DNA from: Taeniopygia guttata
Taxonomy: Eukaryota; Chordata; Aves; Passeriformes; Estrildidae
Length of the DNA stretch: 64,000 nucleotides
Reading direction: 5' to 3'
NCBI RefSeq assembly: GCF_048771995.1
Contig: NC_133024.1
Span: 42,632,001 to 42,696,000 of the forward strand
The notes beneath the pieces are model-generated. The model was not told the origin of the DNA. It did not search any database and saw only the letters and a program-made list of their open reading frames with translations. Positions 43,301-48,140 of the stretch are shown one piece after another (positions within the stretch are counted from its first letter, which is position 1; every line of letters begins with the position of its first letter). A program made the position numbers and the translations under genes.

Positions 43301-46263
43301 CAAATTATACTCCATTCTGTTTCCCTATCTTTCCTTGTCTCAAAACCTCTAGAGTCCTTGGCCAGTCTACACCATGATCATCTCTGCACCTTTCTTCCCA
43401 CCGTGCCCAAGGTTCTTTGGTTCTTCTTGAGATGCTGGGACCAGGGCTGCATAAGCTATTTGACACAGAAATGGGTAACATGACCGTGCAACCACTTCCT
43501 TTGCTCTTTATTCATCTCACAGTGGTTCTAACACTTGATCAGCTTTTGTCTAAGCAATGATGTAGCACCTTTATAGAGCTATTTACTGCCCATCTGTTAG
43601 TTTCGAATAGTAAAAGCCAACTCTGAGCCCACTGCTGTACAAAGAAAATCAGTTTGTCTTACTCCAGAAAATTAGTGTTGTGCACTGGGTTTTCTTCAGT
43701 ATCACACAAATACTGCAGATGCATTTTTAAGATATTCATGTAGGAGTAATTTGTATTCATGGCATTTTAAAAATATGCTGAACAATATAATGATGGTCTG
43801 TTTCTGGTTCAAGTCAAATAAAATGACAAAATTCAACAAAGATCCTACATACACACCTTTTAATACACTACAGCTTAGCAATAATAAAAAATATCAGATT
43901 TGTTTTAATTCTAAAAACTCCAAACCACTTTCTCTAATATTCTTCAGCAAGGCTGATGAGCAGAATCTAATCCTACAAGAATTAACACCGAGAGTTAGGA
44001 CCTATGAAGCTACAGCATCATCAAAGAACTCTTGAGACATATCCTAACAGCGTACCCTGGTGCTGAAGGGCAGCAACTCTTTGAGACATAGTGCAGTGAG
44101 AAGTGTACCCCCCCTGCTCAAGATACCAAACTTTCTAGCAACTACTGGAACTGTGCCAAAGACAACCTGTGCCTCAAGCAAAAAGGCCTTGAAGTGGTGC
44201 TGCCCCTCTGCACAATGAGAGACGTCTGGGTCTCTCATTGTGGGGCCAGCCAGGAGAGCACTGAGAGCACCGAGGCACTCAGAGCCACTGCAGGAGCCAA
44301 GGACTCAGCAGGAGGAGCCCAGACTATGGCACACTTAGACTGCAAGGGTGTAAAAGCTCAGGGATTTGGTTGTTCAGGGTCCCTCCTTGGAGGCACCCAG
44401 CTCAAACTGGCTTTTATGTTCTGCACCATGATTAAACTGCTGTAAGGATCCAGATGTCTCTGACACTTCCATAGAAAACCTGGGGTTAAGCTGGTAAGGG
44501 AAACTTGTCTGAGTGTAAGTGTTGTGTATAGGGAACCAAGCAGAGCACACGCTGGCTCACTGGAGCTGCTCTCCACAAAAGGCTCCAGTGCCAGCAGTGA
44601 GAGCCTCGTGTGGTGGGAATGCATCCTGGGTTGGGGACTGCGCTTCCTGAATGATCAGCCAGGAGAGTTTCCTTAACCCTGTCACTGGAGTTTTTCAGGA
44701 TATGACTGAACAGAGGACTAAATAATCTCACCTAGGCTGCCTTTCCCACAAGAGGTTGGAACAAGGGATCTTTCAAGGTCTTTCCAGCCAGAGTTGTTCT
44801 AGGATTCTACGCCAGTGGCATTGGCCCAGGCAACTTGCTGTACAAGAGGCACCAGCTGAGAAGGAAAGGTAAAGTAGGATAACAGTGCCCTACATAAGCT
44901 TTGCTTGCTGTTAAGTGCATTTTCTGAACATCCAAGAGGTTGAACTGAGCAAAGGAGAAGTTTGAGTAAAGCAACAAACATCCTAACAACATCAACAAAC
45001 TTCTGCAGGGCAATGTGATTCATTGTGACGAAGTGAATTTCCTTTCAACTGCTTGTCAAAAGGGGGGAAATCACTGACGGGAACTTTTATTGCCAAGAAA
45101 TGGTTCTATAACTGTACAAAGGAGATGCCCACATGATATATTACACAAAATCCTCTCTCTTTCTGCTTTGCCTTGAGAAAAGGCATCACTGTTCTGTCAG
45201 CATCAGGCTAATCAGGCCATTTGCCCACTACATTTTTTTCTGACAATATCTTTGCCCAGAAAGACTTGACTGCTGCTTACCCTGGCCTTCCTTTTGTCAA
45301 AAGCCTATCATCACAATCTCATCCTCTTTCCATACTCTGTCTTTCTCTTACACTCCTTTTACACTTCCCTTAAACGCCAAAAACAAGCCATGTCACTTAA
45401 GTGATGTGCCATTTGTGACTTCAGCATTCACTCTACCTACAAGTGACAACAAGAATCATCACAAATACCAAAACCGGGCATATTTCAAACAAAATGCACC
45501 AGGATTAGCATTGGTCTCCAAGTCACAGCATCTCTACCAAAGCACCTGAGAGTGGGAGCCTCCTAATTCTTGTCTTACAGTACAGCAACATATCACCAGG
45601 CACGTAATTGACCCTATGAAATCAGGCTGCCACTTTTTAACACATGCACACAACTCCAAGTTATTACCAGTCTATGACCAGAATGTTGCAATGGAGGGAT
45701 ACAGGCTCTTTAGGAAAGACAGGCCATAAGACAAGGAGAAGTAGTCGCCTTTTAAGTCTCATTTAAGGAAAGGCTGAGAGCTGGGTCTGTTCAGCCTAGA
45801 GAAGGCCGGGGAGTGAGGGTGGTGCTATCTTGTCAATGTATAAAAGATCTGAAGCGAGACTGTAAAGACTCCGGCTCTTTCCAAAGGTGTAAGCACAGAA
45901 ATACATAATACGTGAAATACCAAGAGGATCAATACCACAAGTGGCAAAACGCACGAAACCAGGCGGGTGTCACGCAGGAGTTCCAGACTGCGTCCCGCCA
46001 CCGTCGGTGCCGCAGCCCAGCTGCCCTGGGCACAGAGGGGCTCTCCCCTCGGCCTCCCCGCCTGCGGCCGCCGCGGCCAGGGCGCCTTCAGGAGCGCACC
46101 GACCCGCGCAGCACCCAGCGCCAAGCCCGGGGAACGGCGAGGTGCTGAGCAGCCCCGGGCGAGGCCGGGCCGGGCCGGGCCGAGCCGGTGACCCCACCTG
46201 TGCCGGCAGCGCCTCCCGCTCCCGCCGCTCCCGGCCCCGCTCGCCCGCCGCCCCGGACGCCAT
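7233..46263 (-). CDS. CWF19L2: CWF19-like protein 2, 12 N-terminal coding exons (3' part beyond left edge)
   Basis: Gene-level entry; coding segments are 46263-46198, 35023-34913, 34161-34057, 32661-32554, 31379-31260, 30113-30020, 28871-28756, 28457-27727, 23990-23897, 20701-20612, 8730-8605 and 7370-7233. All have AG/GT borders, their phases agree, and together they give 633 residues without a stop. Colinear landmarks match vertebrate CWF19L2 as I remember it: RGEDTW, a polylysine block, [58 protein letters not shown] and LFMRMASK. The family (yeast Drn1, fission yeast Cwf19) acts in the nucleus on post-splicing intron-lariat spliceosomes and lariat debranching. The visible part is mainly charged, disordered and coiled; the CwfJ_C_1 (HIT-like) and CwfJ_C_2 domains, roughly the last 260 residues in human, are not in the window. 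The neighbouring ALKBH8 on the same strand matches the vertebrate gene order. Confidence 0.95.
7371..8604 (-). other. CWF19L2: CWF19L2 intron 11
   Basis: A 1.23-kb phase-0 AT-rich intron. No repeat, RNA gene or extra exon recognised. Confidence 0.85.
8605..8730 (-). CDS. CWF19L2: CWF19L2 exon 11 (residues 546-587)
   Basis: Acceptor TGGCACAG|GCT, donor CAGATG|GTAAGT, 126 bp, phase 0. It encodes [24 protein letters not shown] and [11 protein letters not shown]. The V.LVRTD.SGR.WPV...GGRRK pattern is characteristic of CWF19L2. It is separated from exon 10 by a 11.9-kb intron. Confidence 0.95.
9262..9385. repeat. Composite microsatellite (GATA/TATAGGGGATA, TA and CA repeats)
   Basis: Several short copies of a TATAGGGGATA unit with GATA words (9270-9332) lead into a run of TA dinucleotides (about 9336-9352) and then mixed TATACACA/CACACA (to about 9383). 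Confidence 0.85.
16445..16745 (-). mobile_element. CR1 LINE 3' fragment in CWF19L2 intron 10
   Basis: Reverse-complement CR1: ACTAGACCAGGTTGCTTTGT, CCAACCTGGCCTTGAACACT and CAACCTGTTCCACTG..CTCACC, ending at TAGGCCCCCTTCAG. About 300 bp, moderately diverged, non-coding. Confidence 0.93.
20612..20701 (-). CDS. CWF19L2: CWF19L2 exon 10 (residues 516-545)
   Basis: Acceptor TTGTTGAAG|GAT (weak, purine-interrupted), donor GAGAG|GTAAGT, 90 bp, phase 0. It encodes [18 protein letters not shown] and [12 protein letters not shown]. It continues the helix of exon 9 (family ELAEQLKVQLEKA, from memory). The match is moderate, but the frame, phase and order fit. Confidence 0.9.
20702..23896 (-). other. 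CWF19L2: CWF19L2 intron 9
   Basis: A 3.2-kb AT-rich phase-0 intron. It has a 144-codon plus-strand frame (23227-23661) without any motif I recognise, judged chance. Very AT-rich around 22.92-22.98 kb. Confidence 0.8.
23897..23990 (-). CDS. CWF19L2: CWF19L2 exon 9 (residues 484-515)
   Basis: Acceptor TTTTACAG|A completes the split Arg codon; donor GACACG|GTACTG; 94 bp, ends in phase 0. It encodes SSKDEPPW and [19 protein letters not shown], then MGDT. The L(S)..E.N.LGA.I.KAE.MG motif matches the conserved family helix before the central linker. Confidence 0.94.
26231..26770 (+). repeat. Possible ERVL-like LTR start and GC-richer unclassified block
   Basis: The first 60-80 bases (TGTTCTACTAGGTCTGGCTG, GATGGAATTTATTTTTTCC, then ACAGCAGTGCAGTGGTGCTA) resemble the 5' end of avian ERVL-type LTRs (TGT…GGCTGGGATGGAGTTAATTTTCTTCATAGCAG, from memory). 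The rest of this GC-richer block, with two perfect inverted repeats, I cannot assign. No retroviral coding sequence is nearby, so at most a decayed solo LTR. Confidence 0.4.
26566..26588. repeat. Perfect 11-bp inverted repeat, 1-base centre
   Basis: ACTGGAATTTT, C, AAAATTCCAGT. The arms at 26566-26576 and 26578-26588 are exact reverse complements. A second one, GCACCTGG-AACT-CCAGGTGC, lies at 26444-26463. Confidence 0.95.
27727..28457 (-). CDS. CWF19L2: CWF19L2 exon 8 (residues 241-484, large disordered exon)
   Basis: Acceptor CTTCTAG|TCA, donor TCTAG|GTATTC, 731 bp, ends with two bases over (phase 2). It opens [17 protein letters not shown], matching the family MEIFQS.LE.AEKAAS helix. It then becomes a long Ser/Lys/Glu/Asp-rich stretch with no fold signal, ending KTSSSR. 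It is the largest coding exon seen here and looks fast-evolving apart from its first 18 or so residues and a short [12 protein letters not shown] motif (human LRAKFLRPSDDE, from memory). A plus-strand frame of 231 codons across it is a shadow. Confidence 0.95.
28756..28871 (-). CDS. CWF19L2: CWF19L2 exon 7 (residues 202-240)
   Basis: Acceptor TTCTTTAG|TT completes the split Val codon from exon 6; donor TACGGG|GTAAGG; 116 bp. It encodes [28 protein letters not shown] and [10 protein letters not shown]. This is a predicted long helix that is strongly conserved in the family ([15 protein letters not shown]). Confidence 0.96.
28872..30019 (-). other. CWF19L2: CWF19L2 intron 6
   Basis: A 1.15-kb phase-1 intron, AT-rich, with a short TA-rich patch near 29.9 kb. 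Nothing else seen. (Intron 7, 28458-28755, is only 298 bp.). Confidence 0.85.
30020..30113 (-). CDS. CWF19L2: CWF19L2 exon 6 (residues 171-202, last codon split)
   Basis: Acceptor TTTCAG|GCC, donor AAAG|GTTAAG, 94 bp, leaving one base (phase 1). It encodes [16 protein letters not shown] and [15 protein letters not shown]. The [16 protein letters not shown] motif is one of the best conserved parts of the N-terminal half of CWF19L2, and is the clearest single identifier in this part of the gene. Confidence 0.96.
30114..31259 (-). other. CWF19L2: CWF19L2 intron 5
   Basis: A 1.15-kb phase-0 AT-rich intron. No repeat or RNA gene recognised. Confidence 0.85.
31260..31379 (-). CDS. CWF19L2: CWF19L2 exon 5 (residues 131-170)
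   Basis: It encodes [14 protein letters not shown] and a charged helical tail ending QKAQELEQ, 120 bp, phase 0; the donor is GAGCAG|GTAGGA. The acceptor is TATAAAG|AGA, which has a poor polypyrimidine tract and can slip by two bases (AGAG), so this border is slightly less certain. The EEWM..FMS.KT block matches family sequence (EWMTVDFMSVKT in human, from memory). Confidence 0.92.
31380..32553 (-). other. CWF19L2: CWF19L2 intron 4
   Basis: A 1.17-kb phase-0 intron. It contains a short CR1 fragment near 32.17 kb; otherwise nothing. Confidence 0.85.
32136..32212 (-). mobile_element. Short CR1 fragment in CWF19L2 intron 4
   Basis: GGTCATCTGGTCCAAACCCC, then CTCAAGCAGGGTCATCTAG and AGTTGCC. This is the CR1 3' segment in reverse orientation. 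Only about 75 bp are recognisable. Confidence 0.75.
32554..32661 (-). CDS. CWF19L2: CWF19L2 exon 4 (residues 95-130)
   Basis: Acceptor TTTTTAG|GAT, donor GTGCAG|GTGAGC, 108 bp, phase 0. It encodes [16 protein letters not shown] and then [17 protein letters not shown]. The EWVE and AWKV motifs are at the place expected after the lysine/serine tract in the family. Otherwise acidic and disordered. Confidence 0.93.
32662..34056 (-). other. CWF19L2: CWF19L2 intron 3
   Basis: A 1.4-kb phase-0 intron. A GC-richer stretch at 33.1-33.7 kb has frames of 60-117 codons on both strands with no family signature. No repeat could be assigned. Confidence 0.8.
34057..34161 (-). CDS. CWF19L2: CWF19L2 exon 3 (residues 60-94, polylysine)
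   Basis: Acceptor TGTACAG|AAA, donor TCTTCT|GTAAGT, 105 bp, phase 0. It encodes [18 protein letters not shown], continuing in basic residues and ending in acidic/serine residues (DDLLDSSS). This is a strong candidate nuclear localisation region. It opens with a run of eight A residues in the coding strand, directly at the splice junction. A 27-base T tract (gene sense) lies about 67 bases upstream in the intron. Confidence 0.95.
34162..34912 (-). other. CWF19L2: CWF19L2 intron 2
   Basis: A 751-bp phase-0 intron. It contains the A27/T27 tract at 34229-34255 and a G-rich patch at about 34.34-34.38 kb (plus strand). Confidence 0.88.
34229..34255. repeat. Poly(A)27 / gene-sense poly(T)27
   Basis: 27 consecutive A on the plus strand, so T27 in CWF19L2 sense, ending 67 bases upstream of the exon 3 acceptor. 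It could be length-variable. Confidence 0.98.
34913..35023 (-). CDS. CWF19L2: CWF19L2 exon 2 (residues 23-59)
   Basis: Acceptor ATCTTAG|GCC, donor GAAAAG|GTGACA, 111 bp, phase 0 at both ends. It encodes [10 protein letters not shown] followed by [16 protein letters not shown]. The RGEDTW..DVNER stretch is a hallmark of the CWF19L2 N-terminus. A basic, helical, coiled-coil-like segment precedes it. Confidence 0.95.
41835..42450 (-). mobile_element. CR1 LINE 3' end in CWF19L2 intron 1
   Basis: It starts with the typical 3' terminus in reverse (ACAGAATCATAGAATATCCT, GAGTTGGAAGGCACCCACAA). It continues through CCTGTTCCAGTGCCCAAC, CTCTGGGTGAAGAACC, CAGAGCAGAGATCAGTGCC and CCCAGCACTGGAGGTGAGG. About 600 bp, stop-interrupted. 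It belongs to the same subfamily as the copy at 46.89-47.65 kb. Confidence 0.93.
44200..44640 (+). repeat. Unclassified interspersed repeat, copy A (LTR-like?)
   Basis: Shares ordered blocks with copy B at 47.75-48.14 kb (opposite strand): AAGGGTGTAA.AGC (44343), CAGGGTCCCTCCTTGGAGG (44375), GATTAAAC (44430), CTGGGGTTAAGCTGGTAAGG (44480) and GTTTCCTTAA at the end. The ATTAAA after a T-rich stretch, followed by unique sequence, would fit the R/U5 part of an LTR, but I cannot name a family. A perfect 13-bp hairpin lies at its left side. Confidence 0.65.
44211..44242. repeat. Perfect 13-bp hairpin with 6-base loop
   Basis: The left arm CACAATGAGAGAC (44211-44223) and the right arm GTCTCTCATTGTG (44230-44242) are exact reverse complements around GTCTGG. 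It lies at the start of repeat copy A. Confidence 0.95.
44640..44815 (+). mobile_element. CR1-like 3' tail adjoining repeat A
   Basis: ACAGAGGACTAAATAATCTC, CACAAGAGGTTGGAAC, TTTCAAGGTCTTTCCAGCC and TTCTAGGATTCTA. This resembles the end of a CR1-type LINE in plus orientation (…ggtcttttccaacc…ttctatgattcta). Diverged. Confidence 0.6.
45760..45865 (+). mobile_element. CR1 fragment beside the CpG island
   Basis: AAAGGCTGAGAGCTGGGTCT, GTTCAGCCTAGAGAAGGCC, then CTTGTCAATGTATAAA. These are CR1 ORF2 C-terminal words in plus orientation, in CWF19L2 intron 1 about 330 bp downstream of exon 1. Confidence 0.85.
46198..46263 (-). CDS. CWF19L2: CWF19L2 exon 1 (start codon, residues 1-22)
   Basis: The ATG is at 46263-46261 in a strong context (G at -3, G at +4). 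The 22 codons begin [10 protein letters not shown] and end REREALPAQ, then the donor CAG|GTGGGG, phase 0. The join to exon 2 (AKISYEKKE) matches the human pattern of a charged N-terminus followed by a QAK junction. The exon lies inside the CpG island. The start was chosen by position, Kozak context and similarity of the following residues. The frame also stays open upstream to 46821 through the minisatellite (see findings). The mammalian N-terminus is a little longer, so the exact start is inferred. Confidence 0.85.
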
Positions 46264-46370
46264 CGCACCGCCCGCCGCTAACCGCGCGGGGCCGTACGGC
46301 AGCGCCGCCCGACACTGTCGTGAACAGCGCCCCGGGAGGGGCGGGGTGGGGCGGCTGCGGCTGCGCCCGA

Positions 46371-46793
46371 CAGCGGGACACGGGGGGACAGCGGGACACG
46401 GGGGGACAGTGGGGATAGCGGGGGGACAGCGGGGATAGCGGGGGGACAGCGGGGATAGCCGGGCACGGGGGGACAGCGGGACACGGGGGAACAGCGGGAC
46501 ACGGGGGGACAGCGGGACACGGGGAACAGCGGGACACGGGGGGGACAGCGGGGATAGCCGGGCACGGGGGGACAGCGGGACACGGGGGAACAGCGGGACA
46601 CGGGGGGGACAGCGGGGATAGCCGGGCACGGGGGGACAGCGGGACACGGGGGGACAGCGGGGATAGCCGGGCACGGGGGGACAGCGGGGATACCGGGCAC
46701 GGGGGAACAGCGGGGCACGGGGAACAGCGGGGATAGCCGGGCACGGGGGTATAACCGGGCACGGCGGGACAGCGGGGACAGCGGGACACGGCG
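46371..46793. repeat. GC-rich minisatellite upstream of CWF19L2 start codon
   Basis: Imperfect tandem array. The plus-strand core is about 18-19 bases (ACAGCGGGACACGGGGGG), alternating with a GGGGATAGCCGGGCAC variant. The variant recurs at about 46453, 46552, 46616, 46661 and 46731, showing a higher-order, irregular arrangement. The array starts about 108 bp from the CWF19L2 ATG, so it overlaps the promoter or 5' UTR. G-runs of 3-7 bases occur throughout the plus strand. Confidence 0.95.
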
Positions 46794-46887
46794 GGGACCT
46801 CCCGGGGCCGGGTTCTGGCACGGCTCGGCCCCTCAGCCCCTCTGTTCTCGCCGGCGCCCGTCGAGACGCGCTCGGCTCATGGCAGGG

Positions 46888-47650
46888 TTATAGAGTCATG
46901 GAATGTCCTGAGCTGGAAGGGACCCACATGGATCATCAATGCCCAGCTCCTGCGCAGGACCATCCCCAAGAATCACACTGTGTGATTCTTATGAGAGCGT
47001 GCTTCCTGAACTCGGTCAGGCTTGGTGCTTGGTGCTGCTCCCCGCTTCCCTGGGGAGCGTGTTCCAGTGCCCAACCACCCTCTGGGTGAAGAGCCTTTTC
47101 TCAGTATCCAACTCGAACTTCCCCTGGCTGAGCTGCACGCCTGTTTCCTCGGGTCTGTCACTGCTCACCCCAAAGCAGAGATCAGTGCCTGCCGCTCCTC
47201 TTCTTCTCACAAGGAAGCTGCAGACCGCGATGAGGTCTCCCCTCAGTCTCCTCCAGGCTGAACACACCAAGTGCCCTCAGTCGTTCCTCAAATGGCTTCT
47301 CCAGTCCCTTCACCATTTTCATTGCCCTCCTTCGGGCACTAACAGCTTTGTGTCTGTTTTACATTGTGACACCCAGCACTGGAGGTGAGGCTGCCCCAGA
47401 GCAGAGCAGAGCAGGACACTCCCCTCCCTTGCCCGGCTGGCCATGCTGTGCCTGATGCCCCCCAGGACAGGGTTGGCCCTCCTGGCTGCCAGGGCACTGC
47501 TGGCTCATGTTCAACTTACCACAGACCAGGACCCCCAGGTCCCTTTCCGTGGTGCTGCTTTCCAGCCTCATTCCCCAGTCTGTCTGCACGTCCAGGGTTG
47601 CCCCATCCCACGCACCCAGGTGAGTTCCCCACACCTTGCTCAGAGCTCAC
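46888..47650 (-). mobile_element. CR1 LINE 3' end with ORF2 relic, upstream of CWF19L2
   Basis: It starts with the CR1 3' terminus in reverse (TAGAGTCATGGAATGTCCTG, GAGCTGGAAGGGACCCACAT). Near its other end a minus-strand frame (47634-47359) still encodes WGMRLESSTTERDLGVLV and KLNMSQQC (ERDLGVLV at 47547-47524), the C-terminal end of CR1 reverse transcriptase. The frame breaks soon after, so the copy is dead. It abuts the promoter CpG island. Confidence 0.93.
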
Positions 47651-47749
47651 CAGCCTCACAGGTGGAGGTCCCAGCAAATACCATGTCCTGGCACAGCAGC
47701 TTATTGGAACCCTGTGCTGCTTGACCAACAGGACTGCACAGTCCTGCAG

Positions 47750-48140
47750 TGGGCATTAAGGAAACTTCCCTGTGCAGCTGCCTGTAAGCCTCTCCAGCAG
47801 TCACACTCACACCACCTGAGCTGCCCTGGCAGCTACACACCCCACAGTCAGACAAGGCTTCCTTACCGGCTCAACCCCAGCTTTCCCACAGCAAAGTCTC
47901 TGACATCTCAATCCTTAAAATTGTTTAATCACAATACCACAACAAAATAAAAACTTGAGTTTGGTGCCTTCAAGGAGGGACCCTGAGTGAAGAAATCTCA
48001 GGGCTCTTACACCCTCACAAGCACAGTCCAAGCAGAGCCATGTCTGGAACCCTCGGCTCCTTCCATGTCCCAGAGTGTCCAAGCACCTGGCTGGCATCAC
48101 AAGTCCCTGTGCCCTTCGGCAGTTTCAGAGTCTCTTGCCT
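47750..48140 (-). repeat. Unclassified interspersed repeat, copy B
   Basis: Inverted relative of copy A. On the minus strand it has GAGGGTGTAAGAGCCCTGAG, CAGGGTCCCTCCTTGAAGG (47985-47967), GATTAAAC (ATTAAA complement at 47923-47928), CTGGGGTTGAGCCGGTAAGG (47880-47861) and GTTTCCTTAA, in the same order as copy A. It lies directly 5' of the CR1 copy in that orientation. Family unknown; ERV LTR is the main hypothesis. Confidence 0.65.

Larger units (their letters stand above)
35024..46197 (-). other. CWF19L2: CWF19L2 intron 1 (11.2 kb)
   Basis: Long first intron, AT-rich except towards the CpG island. It holds a CR1 copy at 41.84-42.45 kb (minus), an unclassified repeat plus CR1-like tail at 44.2-44.8 kb (plus) and a CR1 fragment at 45.76 kb (plus). 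GC-richer DNA at 38.7-39.3 kb has no recognised content. No alternative first exon could be supported. Confidence 0.85.
45930..46880. promoter_or_regulatory. CpG island, CWF19L2 promoter region
   Basis: The base composition switches abruptly to very GC- and CpG-rich (many CGCC/GCCG/CGGG words) in otherwise AT-rich DNA. Exon 1 with the start codon sits in its middle. No convincing TATA box was seen just upstream of the start codon, as is usual for a housekeeping CpG-island promoter. The upstream half is taken up by the minisatellite. The transcription start is not determinable by eye; it is expected within a few hundred bases upstream of (higher coordinate than) 46263. Confidence 0.85.

Noticed and set aside
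45941..46438. Long plus-strand frames in the CpG island (up to 165 codons)
   Set aside because: GC-rich DNA lacks stop codons in many frames; the product is Ala/Pro/Arg-rich noise antisense to exon 1 and running into the minisatellite.
46088..46789. 233-codon minus frame through the minisatellite, out of frame with CWF19L2
   Set aside because: A tandem-repeat shadow frame; it overlaps the frame that contains the gene's start codon and has no independent support.
46939..47388. 149-codon plus-strand frame
   Set aside because: Antisense of the CR1 LINE copy; the Phe/Leu/Pro-rich translation is typical of reversed CR1.
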